DNA of 64,000 nucleotides from Heracleum sosnowskyi. Taxonomy: Eukaryota; Streptophyta; Magnoliopsida; Apiales; Apiaceae. Location: contig CM061238.1 of NCBI GenBank assembly GCA_030848705.1, forward strand, positions 29,356,655-29,420,654, read 5' to 3'. Both the position numbers and the translations under genes were made by a program. This document shows positions 23,171 through 32,648 of the stretch, in pieces (positions within the stretch are counted from its first letter, which is position 1; every line of letters starts with the position of its first letter). The notes below the pieces were generated by a model. It was given only the letters and a program-made list of their open reading frames with translations. It ran no database searches and had not been told where the DNA came from.

Positions 23171-23416
23171 CAATTAACAGAAAGAAAGCAAACCTACCAA
23201 AACAGTGGCATATCTATAACTAGCAAACCAAACATCAAACCAAGCATGAACAAAACTGAACTAAAGTCATAATGTGTTTCAGGACCTTATATAGAAGTCA
23301 AATTACGCAAATGTATCCAAACTAAAACATATTAAAATGCATTTGCAATGCTATCATCACTAATTAACTACCACTACCAACTAATAAATAAGCAAGCAAG
23401 CAAAGCCAGGAATCTC

Positions 23417-23605
23417 TTAAAGTCCAATGGCTCCTGAGTTCATATTTCTAATTGCACCAAATAAACCACACCGCAGGGAACCCTCTTCATCCCTTACTGT
23501 GAAGGTTAATGTATATGGCGGAGTATCCTCATTCCCTTTCCCAACTGAAAATGGTAGTGTATATACAATATAAGTAACTTTTGTAGTAGAAGGGAATCGA
23601 ACCAT
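23417..23605 (-). CDS. Short ORF, unknown, possible captured gene fragment
   Basis: 62-codon frame (ATG at 23605) next to the truncated CACTA left end. The encoded text has a globular look (YTLTFTVRDEEGSLRCGLFG), unlike the low-complexity reading of the surroundings. I recognise no family. It could be a fragment of a host gene carried by the transposon, or chance. Confidence 0.25.
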   Translation of the reverse strand: MVRFPSTTKVTYIVYTLPFSVGKGNEDTPPYTLTFTVRDEEGSLRCGLFGAIRNMNSGAIGL

Positions 23606-24458
23606 GATCTTTTTAGTAGTATTAATTCTGAAATTACAGTTTTAGCCCTGACGACCAAACCATGTTAACCCTCTTATGCTAATTATATATAGGATATAAT
23701 TTTAGAGAGTAGCTTAAAATATTAAGACAATGTTTATTTCATGAAAAAAATTGCATTAGTCTTTTTTCTTCATTTTTAAACGTTATTTGAATTCCGGAGA
23801 ATACTCTATTCATTTTTCGATTTTCTGCCTTGCACACTTAACATCTTGCTTAAACGATAATTTAAAATTACTTATTCAAATTACAAATTATAATTAATTT
23901 ACTTGACTTTTACGATTTATAATTATAATTAATCAAATTACCTTTTTATTAATAAAATAGCGATGGTGTAAAAGTAAGAATTCTTAAGCTGAATACACTA
24001 TTAATTATGGAAAATTATGTTTTCACGTGTATAAAATGGTAAGATCTTAATTAAATTATGATTATAGCACCCCATTTCTACGTAAAGGTGAATTACTTTA
24101 GTTAGCTAAGTTTGACTTTCAGGACTTGACAACGTTTCTCTCTGACTTGGTATTAAATATCTGATGAAATTAGCTTGGACCCATCAAAGTTCAAAATGAA
24201 AATTATTGAGAATGTATGAAAAACATGTAATTATCAAACGAAGCTGCCAAACTTGGAATTTAACATCTATCATCTATGTAAGAGTTTATTCCAAAACTCA
24301 TCCCACCTATAATTGTTTTCCAAACGTAGTTATGAATCCTTTTTTTTGTTAATTTAGTTATTTAATACTTTTAAATAAGAATTTTATGATATTAATGTTA
24401 ATTCAAATTAACTATATGTAACTTAAAAGTAAAAAAAAATTACTTGGCATATATTATA
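23606..24458. other. AT-rich intergenic DNA
   Basis: No gene, RNA or clear repeat recognised. Confidence 0.4.
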
Positions 24459-25057
24459 TCCTTATATATAATAAGCGTAAGTAGATCTTATCCAAAACTT
24501 TGGTCATGTACCGTCAAATAAGGACCGTTGATTTTAAAATAGATGAATGAGAATCGTTAGATCTAATATTTAAAAAAATTATTGTAATAATATAAATCAA
24601 ATATGAGTAGACTTTCTAAATTGACTAGAATTCTCAATATAAAAATTCATAAGTTCAAATTCTTAGTTGAGTAGGTTTATTTAATTGTTTTGTCTATACT
24701 TTAATTCTAAGTTCATTAGGTTTTCTTTATTTTAATTTTATTCCTAAGTTGAATAGAATTATTGTTAAAATTCTTTATTTTATTTTTTCTTCAGTTTCAG
24801 GATATTTTAATTGGAAAAAAATAATTGTTAAACACTCACTAAATAAAAGATTATTTTGTGAGTTTTGTGATCTGTAAAATCGTTTAATTATGAAGTTTAG
24901 AACTCAAAACACAACATAAGTAATGTATTGAGTGTATGAAACGTAATAAATAAAATCTAAAAACTAATAACATAAAATTATTAAAAAATACAAATTAATA
25001 TAAGTATAAATATTTAAAAAAAAAAAGAACCATTTATTACGAGGGTTATAAGCTACT
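24459..25057 (+). mobile_element. Short Helitron-like element (copy 1)
   Basis: Starts TCCTTATATATAATAAGCG after an A and ends GGGTTATAAGCTACT. The start (AATAAGCGTAAG...ATCTTATCCAAAACTTT) recurs at 25270, and the end recurs at 41340 and 49395. Non-autonomous Helitrons start TC and end near CTRR without a target duplication. The CTAC end is off consensus and I see no strong 3' hairpin, so this remains tentative. Confidence 0.4.
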
Positions 25058-25438
25058 AATTATATTAACAGCCTTAAGTAACCAATCTATATGCTATAAT
25101 GAACAACGTTTTCCAAATTGCCTAGGCAGATGACTCAGGAATTTGTGCGTTAAAAATTAGGAGAATTAATACAACAATTTTGTGAAAACAATGACTATTC
25201 TATGTGCAAGTATTTCTGTAAATAATGTTATTTGTCAATTCTCGATCGAATAAATTATATCATTTTATATAATAAGCGTAAGAGAATCTTATCCAAAACT
25301 TTTGTAGTCCAGTCTTGTATAATGATTGTACGACCAAATTAATAAGGACATTTAAATCTTACATAATAAATGAAAATCATTAGATCTTATATTAAAAAGT
25401 GTATTTAATTAATATTCCCTCCGTCCCATTTTTATTGT

Positions 25439-26489
25439 TGTTGGTCCTCGTGTATTGCAGAAGGAGGGGGATGAATGCAATACTGATAAAATTCAATCTC
25501 AATTTCAACAACCAAAACTAAGATTTAACGTTATCAGTAATATGTATGCATTCACAAACAGTATGGTCTAAAGACAAGTTTCACAAAATAAATGTTTTTA
25601 TTTATTTTGCAAAGTGTTGCTACAACCTCAAGAGAGAATTCTTGAGCTTCGGTTTTCTTCAAGACACTTACTTGCTTTTGTTACTTGCCTAGAATGAATT
25701 GATAGTCTAAGTATAAACTAATCCTATCACTGTCAACACGGGTTTGTGAAGCTGCTGTCATTATCAAGTGGCAGCTTCTTACAAAATGTCTACCCATGTG
25801 ACTTTCCTAAATTGCTAATATGTCAGATATACATTACAAAGAAAGCAACCAAGATTCATTCTATTTCCAGCTAAAACAATTCAGCAAATAGAGACTTGAC
25901 CTTGCTCTTGAATTGATTCGCTTTTGTTTTGTAGTGCTTGAAGCTTCTGTCGTAGTCTTGCAGACTTGGTGCAGCTTAGGGATACTGCAACACGCCTATT
26001 TCTTGAACATTGAAACTGTCACGGGATTTGACTGAGAAGATACCTAGAACAAGAATCTTTCTCGAGACAGTTACTTTTGCCGCAAATCTTGCTATCACAG
26101 GAATGTTCTTTTGGTGACAGTATGAGTTCCCCGCACAGAGTGCTGTCGAGGTTTCCAAACTTGCTGTCGAGGGCTAAAGTTGTTGTCGCGTAGTCTTCCG
26201 CCAATGTTGCTGTCAGAGTGAATATGCTGTCATGACTTGCAACATTCTGTCTTCTTGTAATCTTACTGTCAATGCTTATGACAGTAACCTTTATTCATGC
26301 TGTCATCTAATATGCATTCTTTGAGGCTTGAACACAGCAAGTGAACTTCTTCCAAATTACACAACTAAAATGATATTGCATACTGATTACAAGAACATAC
26401 TTTGGCTGTGACAGTATGTTCTACTTAATTAAAAATTAAGTACATACAAGGTTAAGTTGTTTCTATGCTATCACCCATAAATCCCAACA
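25439..26489 (-). repeat. 3' LTR of Copia element
   Basis: About 1051 bp. On the plus strand it starts TGTTGGTCC and ends CCCAACA. On the element strand it follows the polypurine tract. It carries several CTGTCA/TGACAG motifs. The short ORFs in it are not genes. Confidence 0.93.
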
Positions 26490-26502
26490 ATCTCCCCCAA
26501 TT
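26490..26502 (-). other. Copia polypurine tract
   Basis: On the minus strand TTGGGGGAGAT directly precedes the LTR start TGTTGGGA, the common Copia arrangement. Confidence 0.85.
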
Positions 26503-26581
26503 TGTTTTTATGGATAATAACAACAAATTTACAATATATGCTGACAACTTAACTAACAAGATCAGAATGGATTAAGAATTT

Positions 26582-29500
26582 TTACTTAGCTTGAGATTTC
26601 CTCTTCTGTCTTGCTACATCCTCTCTTTTGAGAGCTTCTACCAAGCAGCCTCTTAGACCTTCTACAAGAGAGATTTCAGCAGGAGTGACTGCAGCATCTT
26701 CTATTTCTTCAATGATCTTCTTGATAGTAGGAGAGATAAGAGAATTAGCATCCCTGAGATTCATCCATAGCTCTTGATCATATGGATAGCTTCTGAAGTG
26801 GAGTTCTTCAAGAATGAGCTTGAATCTACTTCCAGGATAAGCATTGAGAGACATCCTCATTTGCTTGTCCAGCTTTGAACTTTCTCCTTTTCTCCTTTCC
26901 AATATTTCCTCTATCTCATCAGAACAAATCTGCTCCAAGGGATGAATTGATCCAGCTACTATATACAGTAAATCCTTCAGAATAGTTGTTTTTAGCTTGT
27001 GCAAGTTGCAAACGTAGATTTCTTCTTTTAGGTACTTGATTCTTAAGGGATTTTCCAGCATACATGTTTGATAATTTGGAGCTTCACTTTCTGCCTTGTT
27101 GGTAGTCTTACATCTTTCCAGGAGTTCAGCTTCCTTCTTATCAAGTTCTGACTGATATTGAGAATATTGAGAAGAGTCAGGTCTTTTGCTTGGCTTGGGT
27201 TGCCCTTCCTGAGTTGGTTGGGTTTGCCCTTCTTCTGTGGGTAAATCATCAAACTCATAGTACCAGTGATATGGTATAGGAGAAGCTGGTAGATCAGTTA
27301 AAATATCAGCATCATCAAAATCTGCAAAATTGTAGCCAAATTTCTGATAGAACTCAGCATCCCTATCAGCCTGATATTTCAGAATATGTTCCATGACAGA
27401 CTTTGGAACATTATCATAGCTCTCCAGCAACTCTACCATTCTTTCCAGGTAGAAGAAGTCAATTCTCCTTTTATCTATGGTTGACACTCTACCACTGGTT
27501 ATTGTGGCTTCCAGATAGAAGTCCTTATTAACCTTGGCAGATCTTGATTCTTCCCACCACAGAATGTACTCAGTGACCTCTTGATTTGCATCCAGCTTAA
27601 CCTCAACACTCTTGATTTCTTTAGATTGCATCTGTTGTATCTTAAGACTGTTAGGAGGTTCTGATTGAATTGGCATCCTAAGATTTCTGCCCAATCCAGT
27701 GGCCTTTTCCTTTCCTGAGTACTTGTGCTTTCCTTTAGGTTTCTGTCTAGAAAACCATGCTTTTGCTTTAGCTTTCAGTCTTTTGGGCTTGACAGTAGCT
27801 TTGGCTTCATCCTTGACAGAACCTTCCTTGACAGAACCTTCCTTGACAGTACCTTTGTCGATAGTATCTTCCATGACAACATCTTCTATGACAGTTTCCT
27901 TGTCGACAATATCTTTGGTGACAGCATCTTTTTCTACATTTATGCAGTCAATAGCACATCTAAGAATGCTTGCCTCCAAAGCTTCCAGTATTCTTGGCTC
28001 CTCTTCATCTGTTGCATCAGCATCTTTCTTTTCTTGACTAGGAGTTTCTTCATTGCCTTCATTCTGAGATTGAATACCAGTATTCTCAGAATTACTTCCA
28101 CCAGCATTACCTGCATTTCCAGAAGCTTCACCACCTCCAATCTCATCATCATCATCATCATCTTGAAAAGGAATATCATAGAGGCAGCTTCCACCTTGAT
28201 CAGCTCTTTTGGCATTGGCTTTATTGATTAGCTCCTTCACTTTAGCTCCCAGTGCCTTGTCTCTCAACACCAGCATTTTGTAGATCTCTTGAACAGCATA
28301 GACTCTTCCTGGATTGGAATTTGAGCTGAGTATTCCATATAACACTTTCAGAATTGACTCAGTTTGCATCCTGGATGGACTGATCAAATTCATGAAGTTG
28401 ATCCTTCTTGTGCCATCCTTTGTAGTAGATCTGTAGAAAACACTTGGTGGATTTGTGTAGACTTCAGGTAGCTTCTGTGTGATCATGTTCTGGATTTGCA
28501 TATTCAATATTTCATTGAATGGTGTTTGAGTTGCCTTGATCTTTCCCTTCATAGCACACAACACCTTTGCTGGCAGACTCTGCAATAACTGCATTGTGAT
28601 GAAATAAGATATGCCAGAAGTGAAATAGATACTTACAGCCCATCTTTTCTCATCATTCACCATTACACTGACACTGGTGATTTGATCCTTTAACAGTTTT
28701 ATGGTGTTGGTTGGACTGTTGCTTGGTGCATTCATTGCTTCTTCCACCAGACTGCTAAATTCAATGTCATGATTGTGTAATGTGCTCTCCCTGTAATCCA
28801 CCATTATAGTATTGGCTTCTTCTTGATCAAACTCAGCACCATTGGACCAAGTATTTCCCTTCTGGATGGATTCAGGAAGTTTCCCTTTACCTTTCCCAAG
28901 CTTGTTTTGTTCCTCCATTTCTCTCCATCTTTTCTGTAAAGCAGTTTCTTGAGTTGCTGAAGTTGGTTCTCTAATTGTCACAGGAGGTAGAATTGGGTGT
29001 CTAGATGCAGGTCTTCTTTGCATTGCATCTTGAGTTGCCTTAGACATTAACACCTTTTCACCATCCAAGTCAACTTCAACAAGATCTTCAGCTTTATCCT
29101 TTGGTTGTCCACTGCGTGGTTTGACTTGCTCCCCCTTTGTCATTGCTTTACTCTTGACTCCAGAAACTTGTTTTGCTCCCCCTTTGGTCTTCACAATTAC
29201 TGGCTCCCCCTGAGTTCCACCTGATTCCTGAATAGATATTGATTCTGATCTTGCTACCTTCTCCCCCTTAGTTGAGTTGGCAGCTACTAGGTTAGTAAGG
29301 AACTGGATAGAGAGTTGAGTAGCAGCAAAACCATCAACCACCAGTTGAGAGAGAGAGTCCAGTTTGGAGTTCAAATTAGCACACTGTCCTTCCAGAGCTT
29401 CAATCCTGTTACCAAAATTTGCAGAGGGGCCACCATTCCTTAACCTTCTTGGAGGGGAAGGAAAAGAAAGGGGCTGGGAGGCTAAGGGGGTTCTCACACT

Positions 29501-31312
29501 CTCAGGGTGTTTTTGAGTGATCTCATCACTCCTCACTGTTTGACTCTCACGGCCTAATGCCTGAATAGTGTGGGCTCCCTCAAGATCTCTCTGGACATGC
29601 TCAAGTCCCTCTCCTTTTGCCAGCTCATTTGGTTGCCTCTCATTTTTATGCTCACCTCTCTTTTCTTTTATCTCTCTATTCTTTTGCACACCCTCACTCA
29701 ACCTAAATGCATGGGTATGAGCAGTACTAACATGCATGGAAGTAGAAGATGTAGAATGTACCTTCAAGAGTTTGGCAAGAGGTAGGTCATCATCAGAGGC
29801 ATCCTCAATGATTACAGCATCAAAATCTGGCTGAGAGGACTGGACAGCATCTTTGGCAGGAATGTTACTGTCAGCTGGAGCGTGGACAGCAGGTTCTGTC
29901 ATGACAGCATCTTTGGGATGTGGAGTGACAGTAGGTTCTGTGTTGACAGTAGCTTTCTCTCCACCCATGACAGCAGCTGTGTCCAAGACAACAACATTTC
30001 CAGTGTCTTTGACAGCAACAGAGGCTGTGACAGCATCTTCCTGAAGGTAAGATGCTCCTTGGAGTTCAGACAAAGTGTTGGCTGTTTCATTTTCTGACAA
30101 AATACCACTTTGCCCTTGCTCAGTGTTTGGAGGAGTGGTATCCATTTCACTTTGAGAAATGGGTTCTTGTGGACCACCAGATGGGGGCTCATCCATGATT
30201 GGAGATGGATGATCAAAACCTGAAGGGTTGGGACTGTACCCTTCTCTAGGTTGTGGAGAAGAAACAAAAGAATGTATAGGGAAGGAAGAAGGTGAAAGTG
30301 TAGTAGAGAGTGGGGGCTGGTTCACTGGAGAAACATGTGAACCATCAATAGGAATAGAGAAATCCTCACTGTGCCCGAACTCACTGTGTGTTTCTTCAAG
30401 TGGGGGTTCCTCAGGTTGTGAACCATGAGTTTGTGCAGACTCTGTACAGGGTGCCTTGGGAGACAGGCCAATTTCAATAGATGCACGAGTGAAAGAGCCA
30501 TAACCAGAGGGTAATGGAAAATCAAGGTTGGACACTTGATCAACCATGTGCTGAGTGAAACAAAGTGGAATATGTGCATTGAGATTCTGTGATGATAACA
30601 GTGTGTGTGTGTTCTTTTTCAAAACAGAGCAAGCCTCTAAACGAGGGGCATCATTATTAAAATCACAGAATGAGTTGATGCACATCATAAGAAAGCGAGG
30701 GTAGATTGATACCTTCTTACCTATGGCAGCCCTGAGGTGTGCCATGAGGAGAGCTCCAACATTCACCTTGTATCCATGGACAAGAGAATGTGTCAGTTTT
30801 TTGATGTAGGAGGGTATTCCATTCCAGCCAGTGGACTTGGTAGAGAACACCTTGACCATCACATCAAAGATCATACTCCACTCCTTTCTCAGATGCTTCC
30901 TATCCATTTCACCAGACGGATACCATTTGGTTGTTCCCTCTTCGAGAATAGGGCCTGCATACCCAATCTTCAAGAAGAGCTTCGTGAGAGTGTTATCATT
31001 AGCAAGTTCAGCAAAATTTCTGCCTTCTTGAAGTGTAATTCCAAGAGCAGTGTTGATGACCTCAGCTGTAAGAGTGTAGTGTTGCCCATTGAGTGTGAAT
31101 CGAATAGATGGGTTTTCACCCTCTGTTTGAGCAACATCAGTTTGCCAAAATGCCTCAATTCTGTGTAAGTCGAGAATGGGTGTTGAGGTAATGGCAGAAC
31201 CAAGATAGGACTTGTTCAAGAAAAACACTAGTCCTTTGAAACCTTCACCAGCATTATTTGGGGAAAAGATGCCAGCAAAGTTTGTTTGAGAGAGAGTCTG
31301 TTTGGGGGCCAT
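26582..31312 (-). CDS. 1576-residue ORF between Copia pol and 3' LTR, function unknown
   Basis: Uninterrupted frame, larger than pol, ending 93 bp before the 3' LTR. Residues 1-250 look globular (GFKGLVFFLNKSYLGS, YTLTAEVINTALGIT) and resemble plant 'putative transposon protein' N-terminal domains. About 270-400 is Pro/Ser/Gly-rich. About 400-520 and 1150-1200 are built from repeated KDAV/KDTV/GTVKEGSV phrases. A Leu-rich coiled-coil-like segment lies near 640-690, an acidic run of Asp near 1055, and a Lys/Arg-rich basic patch (KPKRLKAKAKAWFSRQKPK) near 1200. The C-terminus is charged. I see no signal peptide or convincing membrane span, which argues against an env role. SIRE/Maximus elements can carry an ORF here. 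Intactness beside a broken gag-pol is notable. Confidence 0.8.
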   Translation of the reverse strand: MAPKQTLSQTNFAGIFSPNNAGEGFKGLVFFLNKSYLGSAITSTPILDLHRIEAFWQTDVAQTEGENPSIRFTLNGQHYTLTAEVINTALGITLQEGRNFAELANDNTLTKLFLKIGYAGPILEEGTTKWYPSGEMDRKHLRKEWSMIFDVMVKVFSTKSTGWNGIPSYIKKLTHSLVHGYKVNVGALLMAHLRAAIGKKVSIYPRFLMMCINSFCDFNNDAPRLEACSVLKKNTHTLLSSQNLNAHIPLCFTQHMVDQVSNLDFPLPSGYGSFTRASIEIGLSPKAPCTESAQTHGSQPEEPPLEETHSEFGHSEDFSIPIDGSHVSPVNQPPLSTTLSPSSFPIHSFVSSPQPREGYSPNPSGFDHPSPIMDEPPSGGPQEPISQSEMDTTPPNTEQGQSGILSENETANTLSELQGASYLQEDAVTASVAVKDTGNVVVLDTAAVMGGEKATVNTEPTVTPHPKDAVMTEPAVHAPADSNIPAKDAVQSSQPDFDAVIIEDASDDDLPLAKLLKVHSTSSTSMHVSTAHTHAFRLSEGVQKNREIKEKRGEHKNERQPNELAKGEGLEHVQRDLEGAHTIQALGRESQTVRSDEITQKHPESVRTPLASQPLSFPSPPRRLRNGGPSANFGNRIEALEGQCANLNSKLDSLSQLVVDGFAATQLSIQFLTNLVAANSTKGEKVARSESISIQESGGTQGEPVIVKTKGGAKQVSGVKSKAMTKGEQVKPRSGQPKDKAEDLVEVDLDGEKVLMSKATQDAMQRRPASRHPILPPVTIREPTSATQETALQKRWREMEEQNKLGKGKGKLPESIQKGNTWSNGAEFDQEEANTIMVDYRESTLHNHDIEFSSLVEEAMNAPSNSPTNTIKLLKDQITSVSVMVNDEKRWAVSIYFTSGISYFITMQLLQSLPAKVLCAMKGKIKATQTPFNEILNMQIQNMITQKLPEVYTNPPSVFYRSTTKDGTRRINFMNLISPSRMQTESILKVLYGILSSNSNPGRVYAVQEIYKMLVLRDKALGAKVKELINKANAKRADQGGSCLYDIPFQDDDDDDEIGGGEASGNAGNAGGSNSENTGIQSQNEGNEETPSQEKKDADATDEEEPRILEALEASILRCAIDCINVEKDAVTKDIVDKETVIEDVVMEDTIDKGTVKEGSVKEGSVKDEAKATVKPKRLKAKAKAWFSRQKPKGKHKYSGKEKATGLGRNLRMPIQSEPPNSLKIQQMQSKEIKSVEVKLDANQEVTEYILWWEESRSAKVNKDFYLEATITSGRVSTIDKRRIDFFYLERMVELLESYDNVPKSVMEHILKYQADRDAEFYQKFGYNFADFDDADILTDLPASPIPYHWYYEFDDLPTEEGQTQPTQEGQPKPSKRPDSSQYSQYQSELDKKEAELLERCKTTNKAESEAPNYQTCMLENPLRIKYLKEEIYVCNLHKLKTTILKDLLYIVAGSIHPLEQICSDEIEEILERRKGESSKLDKQMRMSLNAYPGSRFKLILEELHFRSYPYDQELWMNLRDANSLISPTIKKIIEEIEDAAVTPAEISLVEGLRGCLVEALKREDVARQKRKSQAK

Positions 31313-31958
31313 GGAGATTCAAGAAAAGAAGAAAGTAAGAAAGTAGCTTTTTGCTTGAAGAAAAGTATTTTGCCTTGAGTTTGATAAGAATGATATGTCT
31401 GAGTAACTGGGGAATAAATAGGGGTATCTCAAACGTTTGTGCACAAAAAGTGGGTTTAAAGAACGTGTCTTAACCCTCTCATATAGCACGTGAGTTACTG
31501 CCCGTTATTCACTGTCAAACGTGGGATGAATATCCAATTTCAACGGTCCACTATTGTTGACAGTAACCAGTGCGCTAGAAACAATCTGTCAGTGATAAGC
31601 GGTGGTGACAGTAGCTTATGCGCGACAGCAACTATTGCGCAAAAACTTGCTGTCACCGTTAAGCATTTGAATGACAGTATTCTTTAAAAGTCTTGACAGA
31701 AAGTCTTTCCCTGCTGTCAATAAGTTTGCTGTCAAGAGACACAAGACAGTATCCTTCTTAATGACAGTAACTTAGTTGGGGAATTGTTTCTGTCATGAAC
31801 TTATCATAATGCTTTATTCATAAACTTAACCGAAAATTAACAGAGTATGGATTTAGCAATTTAATCTTTTGAACACAGATACTATGCAGTTAATATAGAC
31901 GAAACAAAGACTCAATAAACACAACAACAAGAAGCTTTATTTTTATTAATAAAATCAT
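31313..31958 (-). promoter_or_regulatory. Motif-dense spacer upstream of large Copia ORF
   Basis: Noncoding 650 bp before the 1576-codon ORF on the element strand. Between 31510 and 31795 I count eleven TGACAG/CTGTCA hexamers in both orientations, most extended to TGACAGTA, and a G-box CACGTG at 31485-31490. Its position suggests an internal promoter for the large ORF; that is inference. Confidence 0.5.
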
Positions 31959-32240
31959 TTAAACATAGCAATGAGTACACCAGTCTTTGATTTTATTAAC
32001 TAATTCTAAAACTTCTTTCTTAATCTCCTCTTCAGTGCAACCTTCTTCCTTGAGAAGTGCCTGAAGTTCTTCCTCTTGAATCTTCCATTTTTCTTCTTCC
32101 TGTGCTTGAATGGCTTGAGACTGTTCATCTTCCTCATGAAGCAAGTCGTCAAGTTCATCAAACAGGGCTTCCATTTCTTCTCGAAGGGGAGATTCACACG
32201 AGACTTTTGGCCTGTACTCTATTCCTACTTTGTTTTCCAT
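31959..32240 (-). CDS. 93-codon acidic coiled-coil ORF in Copia element
   Basis: Small ORF between RNase H and the large ORF, starting MENKVGIEYRPK. It is strongly Glu/Leu-rich over residues 18-85 (EEMEALFDELDDLLHEE, EEEIKKEVLELV) and would form an amphipathic coiled coil. No family is recognised. A start and stop well placed between two longer frames make it plausible as an element gene, but it may be a remnant. Confidence 0.45.
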   Translation of the reverse strand: MENKVGIEYRPKVSCESPLREEMEALFDELDDLLHEEDEQSQAIQAQEEEKWKIQEEELQALLKEEGCTEEEIKKEVLELVNKIKDWCTHCYV

Positions 32241-32648
32241 GATTTACTTTAAAACTGAGAGCAGACTGGTGAAACCTAAGGTTAATTTATAGGCAAAACC
32301 GTCTAAGGATTAAAGTCTAATGGTCAACAGTTAGAGTACCCATACAACTACCACAAAAGTAATTAATGGTCGTGTCCTCCTTTAATCCTACAGATTAATG
32401 CAAAAAGGTGTGAAAGTCCAATGGAACAGATATTTATCTCTCAAACTAAGCAAATAACCACATTAATGTCATACAGGGTCTAAAAGTATGAGACTGGCAC
32501 AGAATACAGACATGAATAGTCAAATCAACACATGCTGTCACATAACAGACATAGACCAAGTAGACAGTAACTTCTCTTGACAGCAGGTTTGAAGGTGCTG
32601 TCATGAGCTTCAAAAAAAAAAAATTGGAAATTCAGAAAACTTAGTAAA

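Noticed and set aside
23581..23610. GGTTCGATTCC on the minus strand as a tRNA or SINE B box
   Set aside because: No matching A box at the right distance and no cloverleaf; the motif alone is too short.
30228..31168. Plus-strand ORFs opposite the large Copia ORF
   Set aside because: Shadow frames of the long minus-strand frame with no domain signal.
26582..31312. Retroviral-type envelope in the large Copia ORF
   Set aside because: No signal peptide, cleavage site or membrane span visible; position alone is not enough.
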